NCBI GenBank assembly: GCA_030833685.1
Contig: JAURGS010000003.1
Location: 1 to 28,773, forward strand
DNA: 28,773 bases
From: Rhodoferax sp.
Lineage (GTDB): Bacteria; Pseudomonadota; Gammaproteobacteria; Burkholderiales; Burkholderiaceae_C
Reading direction: 5' to 3'
A model generated the notes under the pieces. That model saw only the letters and a program-made list of their open reading frames with translations, did not search any database and had not been told where the DNA came from. Made by a program: the position numbers and the translations under genes. This document shows, piece by piece, positions 8,556 through 16,520 of this stretch (position 1 is its first letter; every line of letters starts with the position of its first letter).

Positions 8556-9587
8556 TTATTTTCCGGTGGAAGTGAAGCGGATCGCAGCGTCGAAGATTTC
8601 TTTTGACATCATCTTCGAGAGGGCGGGCTGGGTCTGTTCGCGGTCAAGTTTCTGAAAGGCCTCTAGCGCAGGTCCGGACAGGGTAGTTATCTTGCCGCCG
8701 TGCTTATCGACCAATTCCTTCAGTGCAGCTGCATTTCCCGCCATGGTGCCTTCTGTGGCCTCCTTGCTGATGCGTGCGCCGACATCGATCATGATCTTCT
8801 GGATGTTTGCAGGAAGGCTATTGAACCAGGTCCCATTGGCCATCAGTTCTGAGTCTGCATAAACAGCGTAGGGTAGCTGGGCAACCTTAAGATGATCCCA
8901 CCACGCATAGGCCTTGACGGCGGTCGGCACGGTAGACAGGGTATCAATCATGCCACTTTGCAACGCCGAGTAGACCTCTTCGGTCGAAAGAGATACCACA
9001 CTCATTTTTCGGGAGGCAAAACCCGGTCGCTCGCTTGCAGCGAGCGAGCGCGCCTTGAGCCCGCGCATCATTTCCACGGTGCTCATGTCGTTGGTCTTGC
9101 TGAATGTGACATAAGGTCCGACCGGCACATAGGCGAGGTGAACCAGGTTGGCTTTTTTGAGGATACGCTCGCGCAAAGCCTTGCCCTCAGGGACCTTGGC
9201 AAAGAATTCACGCTGATGCTCAATGCTCTTCCAGATGCCAGGGATTTGGACGACGTTCCAGTCGCGATCGATCGCCGAAAACTGGTTATGGGTGACGACG
9301 CCACCCATCTCGACCGAACCAGCCGACAGCGCGCCAGTAATCTGTCGGATCGTGAACAACTGGCCGCTGGGGAACACGTCAATCTTGAACTGGCCTGCCG
9401 CAGCCTTATTGAACTCGTTTGCAAACCTTGTCGCCATGACCGCACTCTCGTGGTCTACCCCCCAGTGGAAGGACAGACGCGCCGACTTATCCTGAGCGAA
9501 AGAGTCAGAGTTGGGCCAGGCCGCGAGCAAAGTGGCAAGAACTACTGCGACAAGGCCGCTGCGATGGGTCAAGCGTGAAACGATCAT
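8556..9587 (-). CDS. dctP: TRAP transporter periplasmic substrate-binding protein (DctP family)
   Basis: This 343-residue protein starts at ATG 9587, with GGAG eight bases upstream; the frame is open for 44 more codons, but that extension lacks a site and would bury the signal peptide. Residues 1-31 are a Sec signal (MIVSRLTHRSGLVAVV, hydrophobic core, then NSDSFAQ). The mature part shows DctP features: an early FHWGVDHESAV, FPSGQL, GALSAGSVEMG, and the family arginine region with LKARSLAASERPGF, followed by STEEVYSALQSGMIDT. The arginine that pairs with a substrate carboxylate should lie in the LKARS segment. It binds the substrate in the periplasm and delivers it to DctQM. It is first in the minus-strand operon and diverges from the carboxylase genes across 217 bases. 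Confidence 0.92.
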   Translation of the reverse strand: MIVSRLTHRSGLVAVVLATLLAAWPNSDSFAQDKSARLSFHWGVDHESAVMATRFANEFNKAAAGQFKIDVFPSGQLFTIRQITGALSAGSVEMGGVVTHNQFSAIDRDWNVVQIPGIWKSIEHQREFFAKVPEGKALRERILKKANLVHLAYVPVGPYVTFSKTNDMSTVEMMRGLKARSLAASERPGFASRKMSVVSLSTEEVYSALQSGMIDTLSTVPTAVKAYAWWDHLKVAQLPYAVYADSELMANGTWFNSLPANIQKIMIDVGARISKEATEGTMAGNAAALKELVDKHGGKITTLSGPALEAFQKLDREQTQPALSKMMSKEIFDAAIRFTSTGK

Positions 9588-9804
9588 AGTGTTGTCTCCA
9601 TCAGCCGGCTGGGCCGGCAATTTGTTTGAATAGCTACAGGATGGTTGGCGGGTTAGCACGCGCATACGCTTTAACGATCCCGCTGGATGAGTGTAGACTC
9701 GCACTTCGGCGCTTGTCAACTATGGCTTATTTGCCAATGTTTAGCGAAATGAAGTCTGTCGAAAATATGCTTTTCTGGCAAATTGCGGATTTCCCGGAGT
9801 GATT
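9588..9804. promoter_or_regulatory. Divergent control region between TRAP and carboxylase operons
   Basis: The 217 bases between dctP (-) and the second carboxyltransferase (+) must hold both promoters. A palindromic TGGC-N6-GCCA lies at 9723-9736. ATTTGCCA at 9729-9736 is repeated in inverted form as TGGCAAAT at 9776-9783, 39 bases further on. Such spaced half-sites could bind one regulator controlling both operons. TTGTCA at 9713-9718 is a possible -35 for the plus strand, but the -10 seventeen bases on (AATGTT) is weak. The ribosome site CGGAG at 9795-9799 supports ATG 9805. The regulator itself is not encoded nearby. Confidence 0.4.
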
Positions 9805-11340
9805 ATGAGTTTTGAAAAAGAAATCGAGGAACACGAGCGGCGCACCCAGAAGGTACTGGCGATGGGTGGGGAAAAGCGGGTCGAACGGCAGCATTCGATG
9901 GGTCGGCTCAACGCGCGCCAACGGATCGACTACCTGATGGATTCAGGCAGCTTTCTCGAAATCGGCCGCTTTGCTCGAAGCGATCGCCCAGAGGATCGGG
10001 ACAGTACCCCGGCTGATGGTAAGGTGTGCGGTTACGGCAGAATCGATGGGCGCGAGACGGCGATCGTGTCACATGACATCACGGTAAAGAGCGCGTCGTC
10101 CAGTCCGATTAATGTGCGCAAGATGGGGCATATTCGACGGACAGCACAGGCGAACGGCATGCCGCTGGTTTTGCTCAATGAGTCATCTGGCGCACGGATT
10201 CCCGACACGATGGGGGCAATCGGAACTGGTACCCTGGGTCAGGATCCGACCCAGTTCGTTCGGATGAGGGATATTCCCTATGTGTCGGCGGTCCTCGGGC
10301 CTGCCTTTGGTACTGCATGCTGGTTCACCCAACTATCAGATTTCGTGGTGATGCGTAAGGATGCTCAGCTTGCGATTTCCAGTCCCCGCGTGACCTCCAT
10401 CGCGATCAACCAGGAGATTGATCCGATGGAACTGGCCGGCTGGAAGATGCAGTCCGAGGTGACCGGCAAGGTCGACTACGCAGTCGACACCGACGAGGAG
10501 GCTCTCGATCTGCTCAAGCGCTTCCTGTCATACATGCCAGGTCATCACGGCGAGTTGCCTCCCCGAGCGGCGGTGTCGCCAGGAGCGGACGATATGGCGG
10601 CCTCGCTGCTGGACATCGTGCCTGAGAGTCGTAGCAAGGTATACGATGTCAGAAAGGTCGTCAGTGCAATCTGCGATCCTGGCAGCGTCTTTCCCCTGAA
10701 GGAGCGCTTTGCCCGAACCGCCTTTACGGCCTTGGCCCGTATTGATGGTCGGGTAGTCGGTATTCTTGCAAGCAACCCACTTTTCAAGGCTGGGGCGCTT
10801 GATGCAGATTCCTGCGACAAGGCCACCGGTTTTTTGGTGCTGTGCGATTCATTCAACATTCCGATTGTCATTCTCAGCGACACGCCGGGATTTCTGATTG
10901 GCGTCGAGGGAGAGCGGCGCAAGGCGCCTGGCAAGGTGATCAATTTTATGTCGGCGCTTCAGATGTGCTCGGTGCCCAAGTTCTCGATCGTCATGCGAAA
11001 GAGCTACGGCCAAGCCTACCTCAACATGGGGGGCACGCGTAATTCTGACGAGATGCTCGCTTGGTACACGGCCGACGTCGGGTTCATGGATCCCAATGTC
11101 GGGGTCAACGTGGTATTCGGCGTGCGATACGAGGAAGAGCCTGAGCGCTTCACACAACTAGTTGAAGAAGTCCGAAGGGACAGTTCTGCTTATGATTTGG
11201 CTGGCATCTTCTCGGCGCAGGCCGTCATTGATCCTCGCGAATCTCGGGTTTGGCTGAAACGATTGTTGCAGGTGCACGAACGTCGTCCCGCGCGCGGGAT
11301 CGGCAAGCATCTTCTTGGCGGCTGGCCCACCACGTTTTGA
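9805..11340 (+). CDS. Acyl-CoA carboxylase carboxyltransferase subunit (PccB/AccD family), copy 2
   Basis: This 511-residue paralogue of the protein at 572-2128 starts at ATG 9805 (CGGAG five bases upstream) in preference to the GTG two codons earlier. It shows GRLNARQRIDYL, LLNESSGARIPD, the N-terminal acyl-CoA pocket region GPAFGTACWFTQLSDF, and in the second half SDTPGFLIGVEGERR, MRKSYGQAYLNMGG and a final VGVNVVFG. Together these are both halves of the carboxyltransferase fold. It heads an operon with a biotin carrier and biotin carboxylase, so it is the best candidate for the catalytic partner of those subunits. The two copies differ clearly in their C-terminal substrate regions (FMDPNVGVNVVFG here, AWPSARWGSIPMQGG in copy 1), which suggests different acyl-CoA specificity or a mixed complex. 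Confidence 0.92.
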   Translation: MSFEKEIEEHERRTQKVLAMGGEKRVERQHSMGRLNARQRIDYLMDSGSFLEIGRFARSDRPEDRDSTPADGKVCGYGRIDGRETAIVSHDITVKSASSSPINVRKMGHIRRTAQANGMPLVLLNESSGARIPDTMGAIGTGTLGQDPTQFVRMRDIPYVSAVLGPAFGTACWFTQLSDFVVMRKDAQLAISSPRVTSIAINQEIDPMELAGWKMQSEVTGKVDYAVDTDEEALDLLKRFLSYMPGHHGELPPRAAVSPGADDMAASLLDIVPESRSKVYDVRKVVSAICDPGSVFPLKERFARTAFTALARIDGRVVGILASNPLFKAGALDADSCDKATGFLVLCDSFNIPIVILSDTPGFLIGVEGERRKAPGKVINFMSALQMCSVPKFSIVMRKSYGQAYLNMGGTRNSDEMLAWYTADVGFMDPNVGVNVVFGVRYEEEPERFTQLVEEVRRDSSAYDLAGIFSAQAVIDPRESRVWLKRLLQVHERRPARGIGKHLLGGWPTTF

Positions 11341-11372
11341 ATTTATTGTCAATTACAAGGAGAAATTTTTTC

Positions 11373-11594
11373 ATGGCTACTCAACCCGTACTGTCCGAAA
11401 TCACCGGTAAGGTCTGGAAGGTTTTGTGCCCGGTGGGAGCGCTTGTGGGCGAGGAAGAACCGATCATGGTCATCGAATCGATGAAGATGGAGATCCCGGT
11501 GCTCTCTCCCTGCGCAGGCCGCGTGGCTTCGTTAGACGTGGGTGAGGGTGATGATGTTTCTGAAGGACAGAAAGTGGCGTCCGTCGAGTCCTGA
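11373..11594 (+). CDS. Small stand-alone biotin carboxyl carrier protein
   Basis: This 73-residue protein is a single biotinyl domain. The biotinylation motif ESMKMEIPV places the modified lysine at residue 38, with the usual hairpin repeat around it (SEITGKVWKVLCPVGALV before, SPCAGRVASLDVGEGD after). It carries carboxybiotin between the biotin carboxylase and the carboxyltransferase. At 73 residues it is only the domain itself, without the Pro/Ala linker of AccB-type carriers. The start is ATG 11373 with AAGGAG ten bases upstream; longer in-frame starts overlap the carboxyltransferase gene and add unrelated sequence. It lies 32 bases after the carboxyltransferase and four bases before the carboxylase gene. 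Confidence 0.93.
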   Translation: MATQPVLSEITGKVWKVLCPVGALVGEEEPIMVIESMKMEIPVLSPCAGRVASLDVGEGDDVSEGQKVASVES

Positions 11595-11598
11595 TCGC

Positions 11599-12960
11599 AT
11601 GAAGAAAGTATTGATTGCCAATCGGGGTGAAATAGCGTGCCGTGTGATACGCAGTTGTAAGGCGCTTGGCCTGCAAACGGTTGCCGTCTATTCCGACCCG
11701 GACGCTCAATCCCGACATGTCGAAATGGCAGATCAGTGGGTCGCGCTTGGGGGCTCATCGGCTGCTGAAAGCTATTTGCGTGCCGATGCGGTCATTGAGG
11801 CCGCGCAATCGAGCGGCGCTGATGCCATTCATCCTGGCTATGGATTTCTTTCCGAGAATGAAAATTTTGCCGCTGCGGTTGAAGCGGCGGGTATTCTTTG
11901 GGTTGGGCCGACGCCAGCCTCCATTGCCGATATGGGCGATAAGGAGCGGGCCCGTCTGCTTGCGAAAGCCGCAGGCGTGCCGGTGCTACCTGGAAGCAGT
12001 CGATTTCGTCCTGGGGAACTCGAAGGCTTGGTTACAGCCTCTCGAGAGGTTGGTTTCCCTCTACTCGTCAAGGCAGCTGCAGGGGGGGGTGGCATTGGCA
12101 TGAGACGCGTCGACCGTCCCGAGGATCTCCAGGCAGCGGTCGAATCCACCCAGGGCATGGCTGCCCGCGCTTTCGGCGATGGTAGCGTCTATCTTGAACG
12201 CTATATCGCTAGTGCCCGTCATGTTGAGGTTCAGGTCTTCGGCTTCGGCGATGGACAAGCCATTCACATTCACGAGCGTGACTGCTCAATACAGCGACGG
12301 TTCCAAAAAATTATCGAAGAGAGCCCCGCGCCCGGATTGTCGTCTGCCACATTGCAGGCCATTTACGACGCGGCGAGTGCGCTGTGCAAGCAGGAGCGCT
12401 ACCGTGGTGCTGGCACGGTCGAGTTCGTTCTGGACGCCCAGACTCACGAATTTTTCTTTCTTGAGATGAATACCCGAATCCAGGTCGAGCATCCGGTAAG
12501 CGAGATGATCACTGGCCTGGATCTGGTGGGCATGCAGCTGCAGCTTGCAGGAGGACAAACTCCTCAGGCACGCGTGCAGTCGGATGTTCATAGCAGCGGT
12601 CATGCGATCGAATGTCGCTTGTACGCCGAACGTCCTTCCAAGGGCTTCTTGCCTTCTACCGGGATAGTCACGCGTTTTGATCTGCCGCCTACAGGTGACA
12701 CGCTTCGCATCGATTCCGGTGTTCGGACGGGCGATCGGATTTCGCATTTTTACGATCCTATGATTGCGAAGATCATCGCGCACGGTGCGGACCGCGAGCA
12801 GGCCATCGCGCGGCTGATCGACGCGATCGACTCAGTCCATATCGAAGGGATAGAGACCAACCTCGCGTTTCTGCGCCGTACATTGGACCATCCTGCTTTC
12901 AGGGACGGTCAAGTCAGCACGAACTTCGTTGATTTGCATAAGATGGAGTTGATCGGTTGA
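11599..12960 (+). CDS. Biotin carboxylase subunit (AccC family)
   Basis: This 453-residue protein uses ATP and bicarbonate to carboxylate the biotin of the small carrier. It begins ATG 11599 with the classic KKVLIANRGEIACRVIRSCK. It shows HPGYGFLSEN (78-87), MGDKERAR with the nucleotide lysine (about 115), the ATP-grasp lysine and glycine loop VKAAAGGGGIGMRR (157-170) and EMNTRIQVEHPVSEMITGLD, which holds metal ligands and the bicarbonate-site residues. The length matches E. coli AccC, so it lacks the fused BCCP part of alpha subunits of propionyl- or methylcrotonyl-CoA carboxylase. The gene begins four bases after the carrier stop with no strong ribosome site, implying coupling. It is the only biotin carboxylase in the window and may serve both carboxyltransferases. 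Confidence 0.95.
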   Translation: MKKVLIANRGEIACRVIRSCKALGLQTVAVYSDPDAQSRHVEMADQWVALGGSSAAESYLRADAVIEAAQSSGADAIHPGYGFLSENENFAAAVEAAGILWVGPTPASIADMGDKERARLLAKAAGVPVLPGSSRFRPGELEGLVTASREVGFPLLVKAAAGGGGIGMRRVDRPEDLQAAVESTQGMAARAFGDGSVYLERYIASARHVEVQVFGFGDGQAIHIHERDCSIQRRFQKIIEESPAPGLSSATLQAIYDAASALCKQERYRGAGTVEFVLDAQTHEFFFLEMNTRIQVEHPVSEMITGLDLVGMQLQLAGGQTPQARVQSDVHSSGHAIECRLYAERPSKGFLPSTGIVTRFDLPPTGDTLRIDSGVRTGDRISHFYDPMIAKIIAHGADREQAIARLIDAIDSVHIEGIETNLAFLRRTLDHPAFRDGQVSTNFVDLHKMELIG

Positions 12961-13712
12961 GTGCTGCTGGCATCATGATCGTGACTGGTGGCAGTCGTGG
13001 CATTGGTGCCGCAACAGTCAGAGCCGCAGGACGAGCTGGCTACGATGTGTGCATCAACTACCGCAGCAGCGCTGAAAAGGCTCAAGCGCTAGTCGACGAG
13101 TTGCAGGCGATGGGCCGGCGGGCGATTGCAGTCTGTGTCGATATGGCGAACGAAGCCGACATTCTGCAACTCTTTGAATCTGCCGACCGGGCACTCGGCC
13201 CGGTTAGTGTCCTAGTCAACAACGCCGGCGGCGTGCCGTCCGGTCGTCATCGTGTCGATTCGATCAGGGCCGATGATCTCGATCAGGTGCTACGACTGAA
13301 TCTTGGAGCTGTCATTCTTGCCTCGCGTGAGGCTGTGAAACGGATGTCGACGGCCCATGGCGGGTCAGGCGGAGTGATCATTAACGTTTCATCAGCCTCG
13401 GCGCGGCTCGGCGCACCCAACTTATGGATGGATTACGCGGCGGCCAAGGGTGGTGTGGATACCTTCACTCAGGGCCTGGCAATAGAGATTGCCGACGAGG
13501 GTATACGCGTCAATGGCGTGCGGCCGGGGCTGATCGACACAGATATGCACGCAGCAACCGGCATGCCTGACCGGGTGGTGCGTGCTGCAAAGCATCTGCC
13601 GATGAAGCGCGCCGGTACTGCCGAAGAAGTGGCCGAGGCCATCCTTTGGCTGGCCTCTCCTGCGGCGTCCTATGTCAGTGGGGCAATCATTGATGTGGCG
13701 GGCGCACGCTAA
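12957..13712 (+). CDS. Short-chain dehydrogenase/reductase (FabG-like)
   Basis: This 251-residue protein is a classical SDR. It shows the nucleotide motif TGGSRGIG (10-17), NNAGG, the serine region INVSSAS, and the catalytic Y-x3-K in MDYAAAKGG, followed by GIRVNGVRPGLIDTDM. It should oxidise or reduce a hydroxyl/keto group using NAD(H) or NADP(H). The CINYRSS after the second strand, with arginine, favours NADP, but this is a weak guide. The start is taken as TTG 12957, overlapping the carboxylase stop (TTGA), with GGAG eight bases upstream; the ATG at 12975 would leave an unusually short N-terminus. It is the last gene of the carboxylase operon and converges on the acyl-CoA synthetase, with 69 bases between them. 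Confidence 0.9.
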   Translation: MSAAGIMIVTGGSRGIGAATVRAAGRAGYDVCINYRSSAEKAQALVDELQAMGRRAIAVCVDMANEADILQLFESADRALGPVSVLVNNAGGVPSGRHRVDSIRADDLDQVLRLNLGAVILASREAVKRMSTAHGGSGGVIINVSSASARLGAPNLWMDYAAAKGGVDTFTQGLAIEIADEGIRVNGVRPGLIDTDMHAATGMPDRVVRAAKHLPMKRAGTAEEVAEAILWLASPAASYVSGAIIDVAGAR

Positions 13713-13781
13713 ATTTGTCCTGTACCATGGCGTCCCGAAAACGAGGCATGCCGAATCCAAGGCAGATTGAGTCTTTCTCCA

Positions 13782-15989
13782 TTAGGCATTCATATGGCGC
13801 TCGAACTGAGCGATTGAGGCGAGTGCATCAGCTGCATTGACTAATTCGTCAAAGCTTGGAATACCTGCAGCTACAGCAGCCGCCCGAAAGCTCCGCTTGC
13901 GTGCCTCGCAGGCTTCCGAACCATCAGAGCGGAGCACCAGTGCATGATGGGTGCTATGGCCGTAGCGTTCGCGAACCCGAAGAGTTGCGTTAATCAGGTT
14001 TCCAAGGAAATCTGCGCGTTGGTCTGCAGAATTTATGAAGACTGGTAGGTTTAGATGAGTGACCAAAGCATCAGGTTTACCAAGAGTAATAATTGTTTCG
14101 AGAATCTTTTCGGCCACACGACCCTCTTCCTGTCGCAACGTGAAGGCCGGCGCGTCGACCGGATTGATAACGGAAGTGCCTGGGGGCAAATGTAGCGCAT
14201 CAAGTGCCGCGATCGCATCTGCGGCCATTGGTGCGACAGTCAAGCCGCGGCGGGCAAATGCATCGGCGGCTAGAACGCTGGTTCCTCCTCCGTTACCGAA
14301 AAGCACGCATCTTTGTGTTACCCGGCCTGGTTGTGGCTTCAGGCATTGGAAGGCAAGCAAGGTATCCAGAAACTGATCGAGCGTATCGGTGATCACAATG
14401 CCGGTTTGCTCCGCGATGCCGCGCCATAGTGCGAGTGGAGAGGCGAGTGAACCAGTATGCGATGCTGCGGCCTGCCGCCCCTGGTCGGTTTGTCCTCCAA
14501 GCAGAATCACTACAGGCTTGTGACCCATTGCACGAGCCAGTATGTCGACGAAGCGCCTTCCGTCGCGAACGTCTTCAAGGTAGATGCCAATAGCGGTGGT
14601 GTGCTGATCATCCAGATAGTGGTCAATCAGATCAGCCGGTCCTAGATCGACGCTGTTACCGAGCGTAGCGAGGCCAGAGAAGCGTAGTCCCTTATGCTTG
14701 CCCCGCAATATCATGTCCACCGCTAGACCACCGCTTTGCGACACGATGCCGATCGGTCCCGGCTCTCGTGGGCAGTCTCCGACGAACGCCAAGCCGCCAC
14801 GAGGAGAGTAAATCCCTAAACAGTTAGGTCCGAGCAATCGTACGCCAGCACGTCGGGCGGCCCTGAGCAGATCGCGCTCCAGCGTCTTGCCGTGCTCAAC
14901 TTCGCCAAAGCCGCTGGAGATAACCTGAGCGAATCGGACCCGACCCCCACAGCTATCAATCAAAGCTGGTACATTTGCTGCGGCAATCGAGATATAAAGG
15001 TAGTCGACAGTCGAACCGATTTCGGCGATCTGCTTGACGGCGCGCAGTCCCTCGACTTCGGGTGCATTAGGATGGATGGGCACGATTCGAGCCGGACATC
15101 CCAGTGCCTTGCACTGGCGGATGAAATCGTTAGCTGGCGTGAAACCTGTGGCTGATGCGCCTGCAACAGCTATGACGGCGGGCTCGAAGAGCGGATGAAG
15201 CCACTCAGGCTGTTTCAGATGTTCGTCTTCTTCGGGGATGGGTGTCAAGCCGTTCTTGTCAAGGATCATCCTAGCGTCACAGGCGACGGCCCCTGCACTC
15301 GAAACGATCAGTGGGTTGATGTCGACCTCGCTGAGTTGTCCCTGCGCCTGCATCAGCAGCCCTTCGGGCCCCCCCACGGAAACCAGAGCATCAATCAGCG
15401 CCTCAATATTGCAGGGCGGTCTACCGCGGGCACCTTGGAGCAGTGGCCAGCCCCGCAACTGTTCGAGCATGCTCCTAGCATCTCGTCTCGTGATCGGACA
15501 CACCCTAAATGCTGTATCTCCGAGAATTTCGATGAACACGCCGCCAAGTCCTACCATGATAACTGGCCCAAAACGCTCGTCGATTGTTCCGCCGATGACC
15601 ATTTCAACGCCTGGCGTAGCCATCCTTTCGACCAGATAGCCCTCCGCAGAGAGGCCCGCTGCAGATGCGGCTATGCTCAGTCCCTTCAGGGCTTCTGAAA
15701 GCTGCAACTCGCCAGTGATGCCTAACCGAACGCCACCTATATCGCTTTTGTGAAGACCGTTAGATCCGACCAGCTTCGCCGCAAGCGGGCCACCCAATTT
15801 TGCACCCCATTCAATCAGCCAATTGATGTCATCACCATAGACCGATGCCGGAACCGACAGACCAAATGCCGACAGGACGGCCTTTGCTTGAGGTTCGGTC
15901 AGTGCAGTTGCGTGGCGCATGCGCGCTTGGGTCATGAACTCAGTCAGCAGTGCCTTCGCGGTTTCGCAGCTTGGGTTGATGCTTGTCAT
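13782..15989 (-). CDS. Fused NDP-forming acyl-CoA synthetase (ACD family, ATP-grasp first)
   Basis: This 735-residue single-chain enzyme makes acyl-CoA with ATP to ADP and phosphate. Domain order is ATP-grasp (about 1-245: TEPQAKAVLSAFGL, HKSDIGGV, GPVIMVGLGGVFIEILGD, SEVDINPLIV), then CoA-binding (about 265-400: AVIAVAGASA, VISSGFGE, LLGPNCLGI), then the ligase domain with VSQSGGL and the phosphohistidine motif SHTG (His511). Many homologues, such as Pat-type enzymes, carry the ATP-grasp at the C-terminus, so the order here is the swapped form. The start is ATG 15989, overlapping the upstream stop by four bases (ATGA); the frame is open for 33 further codons that only overlap the neighbour. 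It is last in the four-gene minus-strand operon. The acid substrate is unknown; it is the second NDP-forming CoA ligase of the block. Confidence 0.88.
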   Translation of the reverse strand: MTSINPSCETAKALLTEFMTQARMRHATALTEPQAKAVLSAFGLSVPASVYGDDINWLIEWGAKLGGPLAAKLVGSNGLHKSDIGGVRLGITGELQLSEALKGLSIAASAAGLSAEGYLVERMATPGVEMVIGGTIDERFGPVIMVGLGGVFIEILGDTAFRVCPITRRDARSMLEQLRGWPLLQGARGRPPCNIEALIDALVSVGGPEGLLMQAQGQLSEVDINPLIVSSAGAVACDARMILDKNGLTPIPEEDEHLKQPEWLHPLFEPAVIAVAGASATGFTPANDFIRQCKALGCPARIVPIHPNAPEVEGLRAVKQIAEIGSTVDYLYISIAAANVPALIDSCGGRVRFAQVISSGFGEVEHGKTLERDLLRAARRAGVRLLGPNCLGIYSPRGGLAFVGDCPREPGPIGIVSQSGGLAVDMILRGKHKGLRFSGLATLGNSVDLGPADLIDHYLDDQHTTAIGIYLEDVRDGRRFVDILARAMGHKPVVILLGGQTDQGRQAAASHTGSLASPLALWRGIAEQTGIVITDTLDQFLDTLLAFQCLKPQPGRVTQRCVLFGNGGGTSVLAADAFARRGLTVAPMAADAIAALDALHLPPGTSVINPVDAPAFTLRQEEGRVAEKILETIITLGKPDALVTHLNLPVFINSADQRADFLGNLINATLRVRERYGHSTHHALVLRSDGSEACEARKRSFRAAAVAAGIPSFDELVNAADALASIAQFERHMNA

Positions 15990-16441
15990 TTCTTTGACAC
16001 GCCTCCTCGTGCTTTGTTCTTTCGCTTGGGTGCTGGCGATGGGGCGGGTTGTGGGAGTCGCTGACCCGTTCGCTCGAGTTCCTCGCACAAAATCGGTACC
16101 GCGAGATTGACCGCGTGAATTCCCATTACTGTTGTGAGCTGGATAGTCTCGAGGATTTCTTCAGCAGTTGCGCCCATGCGCAATGCGTTCTGCATGTGAC
16201 GCCGTGCGCCGGGTGCGTAGAGGTGCGTGGTGGCGACATTAATCGCGATCAAAATCAACTCCTTGATGTGCGGTGGTAGCGGGCCGTTACGATGTGGGAC
16301 ACTCCGAAAGGCCAGATAGGCCTCGATGAAATCGGGGTCAAGTCCACGTACCTGATCCCACAATGGGTTCCAGTCGCCTTTTGCAATCTGGGCTTCAGTG
16401 TATGGGTAGGCGATTTTGCGGGCGGATTTTTTTTCTGGCAT
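15986..16441 (-). CDS. Carboxymuconolactone decarboxylase-family protein
   Basis: This 151-residue protein contains one CMD domain (about 40-120: LPPHIKELILIAINVATTHL, then RRHMQNALRMGATAEEILE and IQLTTVMGIHAVN). The AhpD-type C-x-x-C is absent, replaced by THLYAPGARRH, so peroxidase-partner activity is unlikely; the histidine that closes the motif (His82) is kept, as in true decarboxylase-type members. The C-terminal 20 or so residues are a Pro/Lys-rich tail of low complexity. GAGGAG lies about seven bases before the ATG. It follows the GMC gene after 79 bases and overlaps the acyl-CoA synthetase gene, so it belongs to the same operon. A role as a decarboxylase or isomerase of a pathway intermediate fits, but the reaction cannot be deduced. 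Confidence 0.85.
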   Translation of the reverse strand: MPEKKSARKIAYPYTEAQIAKGDWNPLWDQVRGLDPDFIEAYLAFRSVPHRNGPLPPHIKELILIAINVATTHLYAPGARRHMQNALRMGATAEEILETIQLTTVMGIHAVNLAVPILCEELERTGQRLPQPAPSPAPKRKNKARGGVSKK

Positions 16442-16520
16442 AGATGACTCCTCTTTCAGGTGCCATGATCATCCTGTGTCGTTGCATACGCACTCAGAGC
16501 TTTATAGATGAACGAAGTAT

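Noticed and set aside
9588..9719. 44-codon N-terminal extension of DctP
   Set aside because: It would place a normal Sec signal peptide internally, and GGAG supports ATG 9587.
11250..11372. Longer start for the biotin carrier
   Set aside because: The extension overlaps the carboxyltransferase out of frame and is unrelated to biotinyl domains; ATG 11373 has AAGGAG.
15990..16088. 33-codon N-terminal extension of the acyl-CoA synthetase
   Set aside because: It only overlaps the end of the CMD gene out of frame; ATG 15989 in an ATGA overlap fits the operon.
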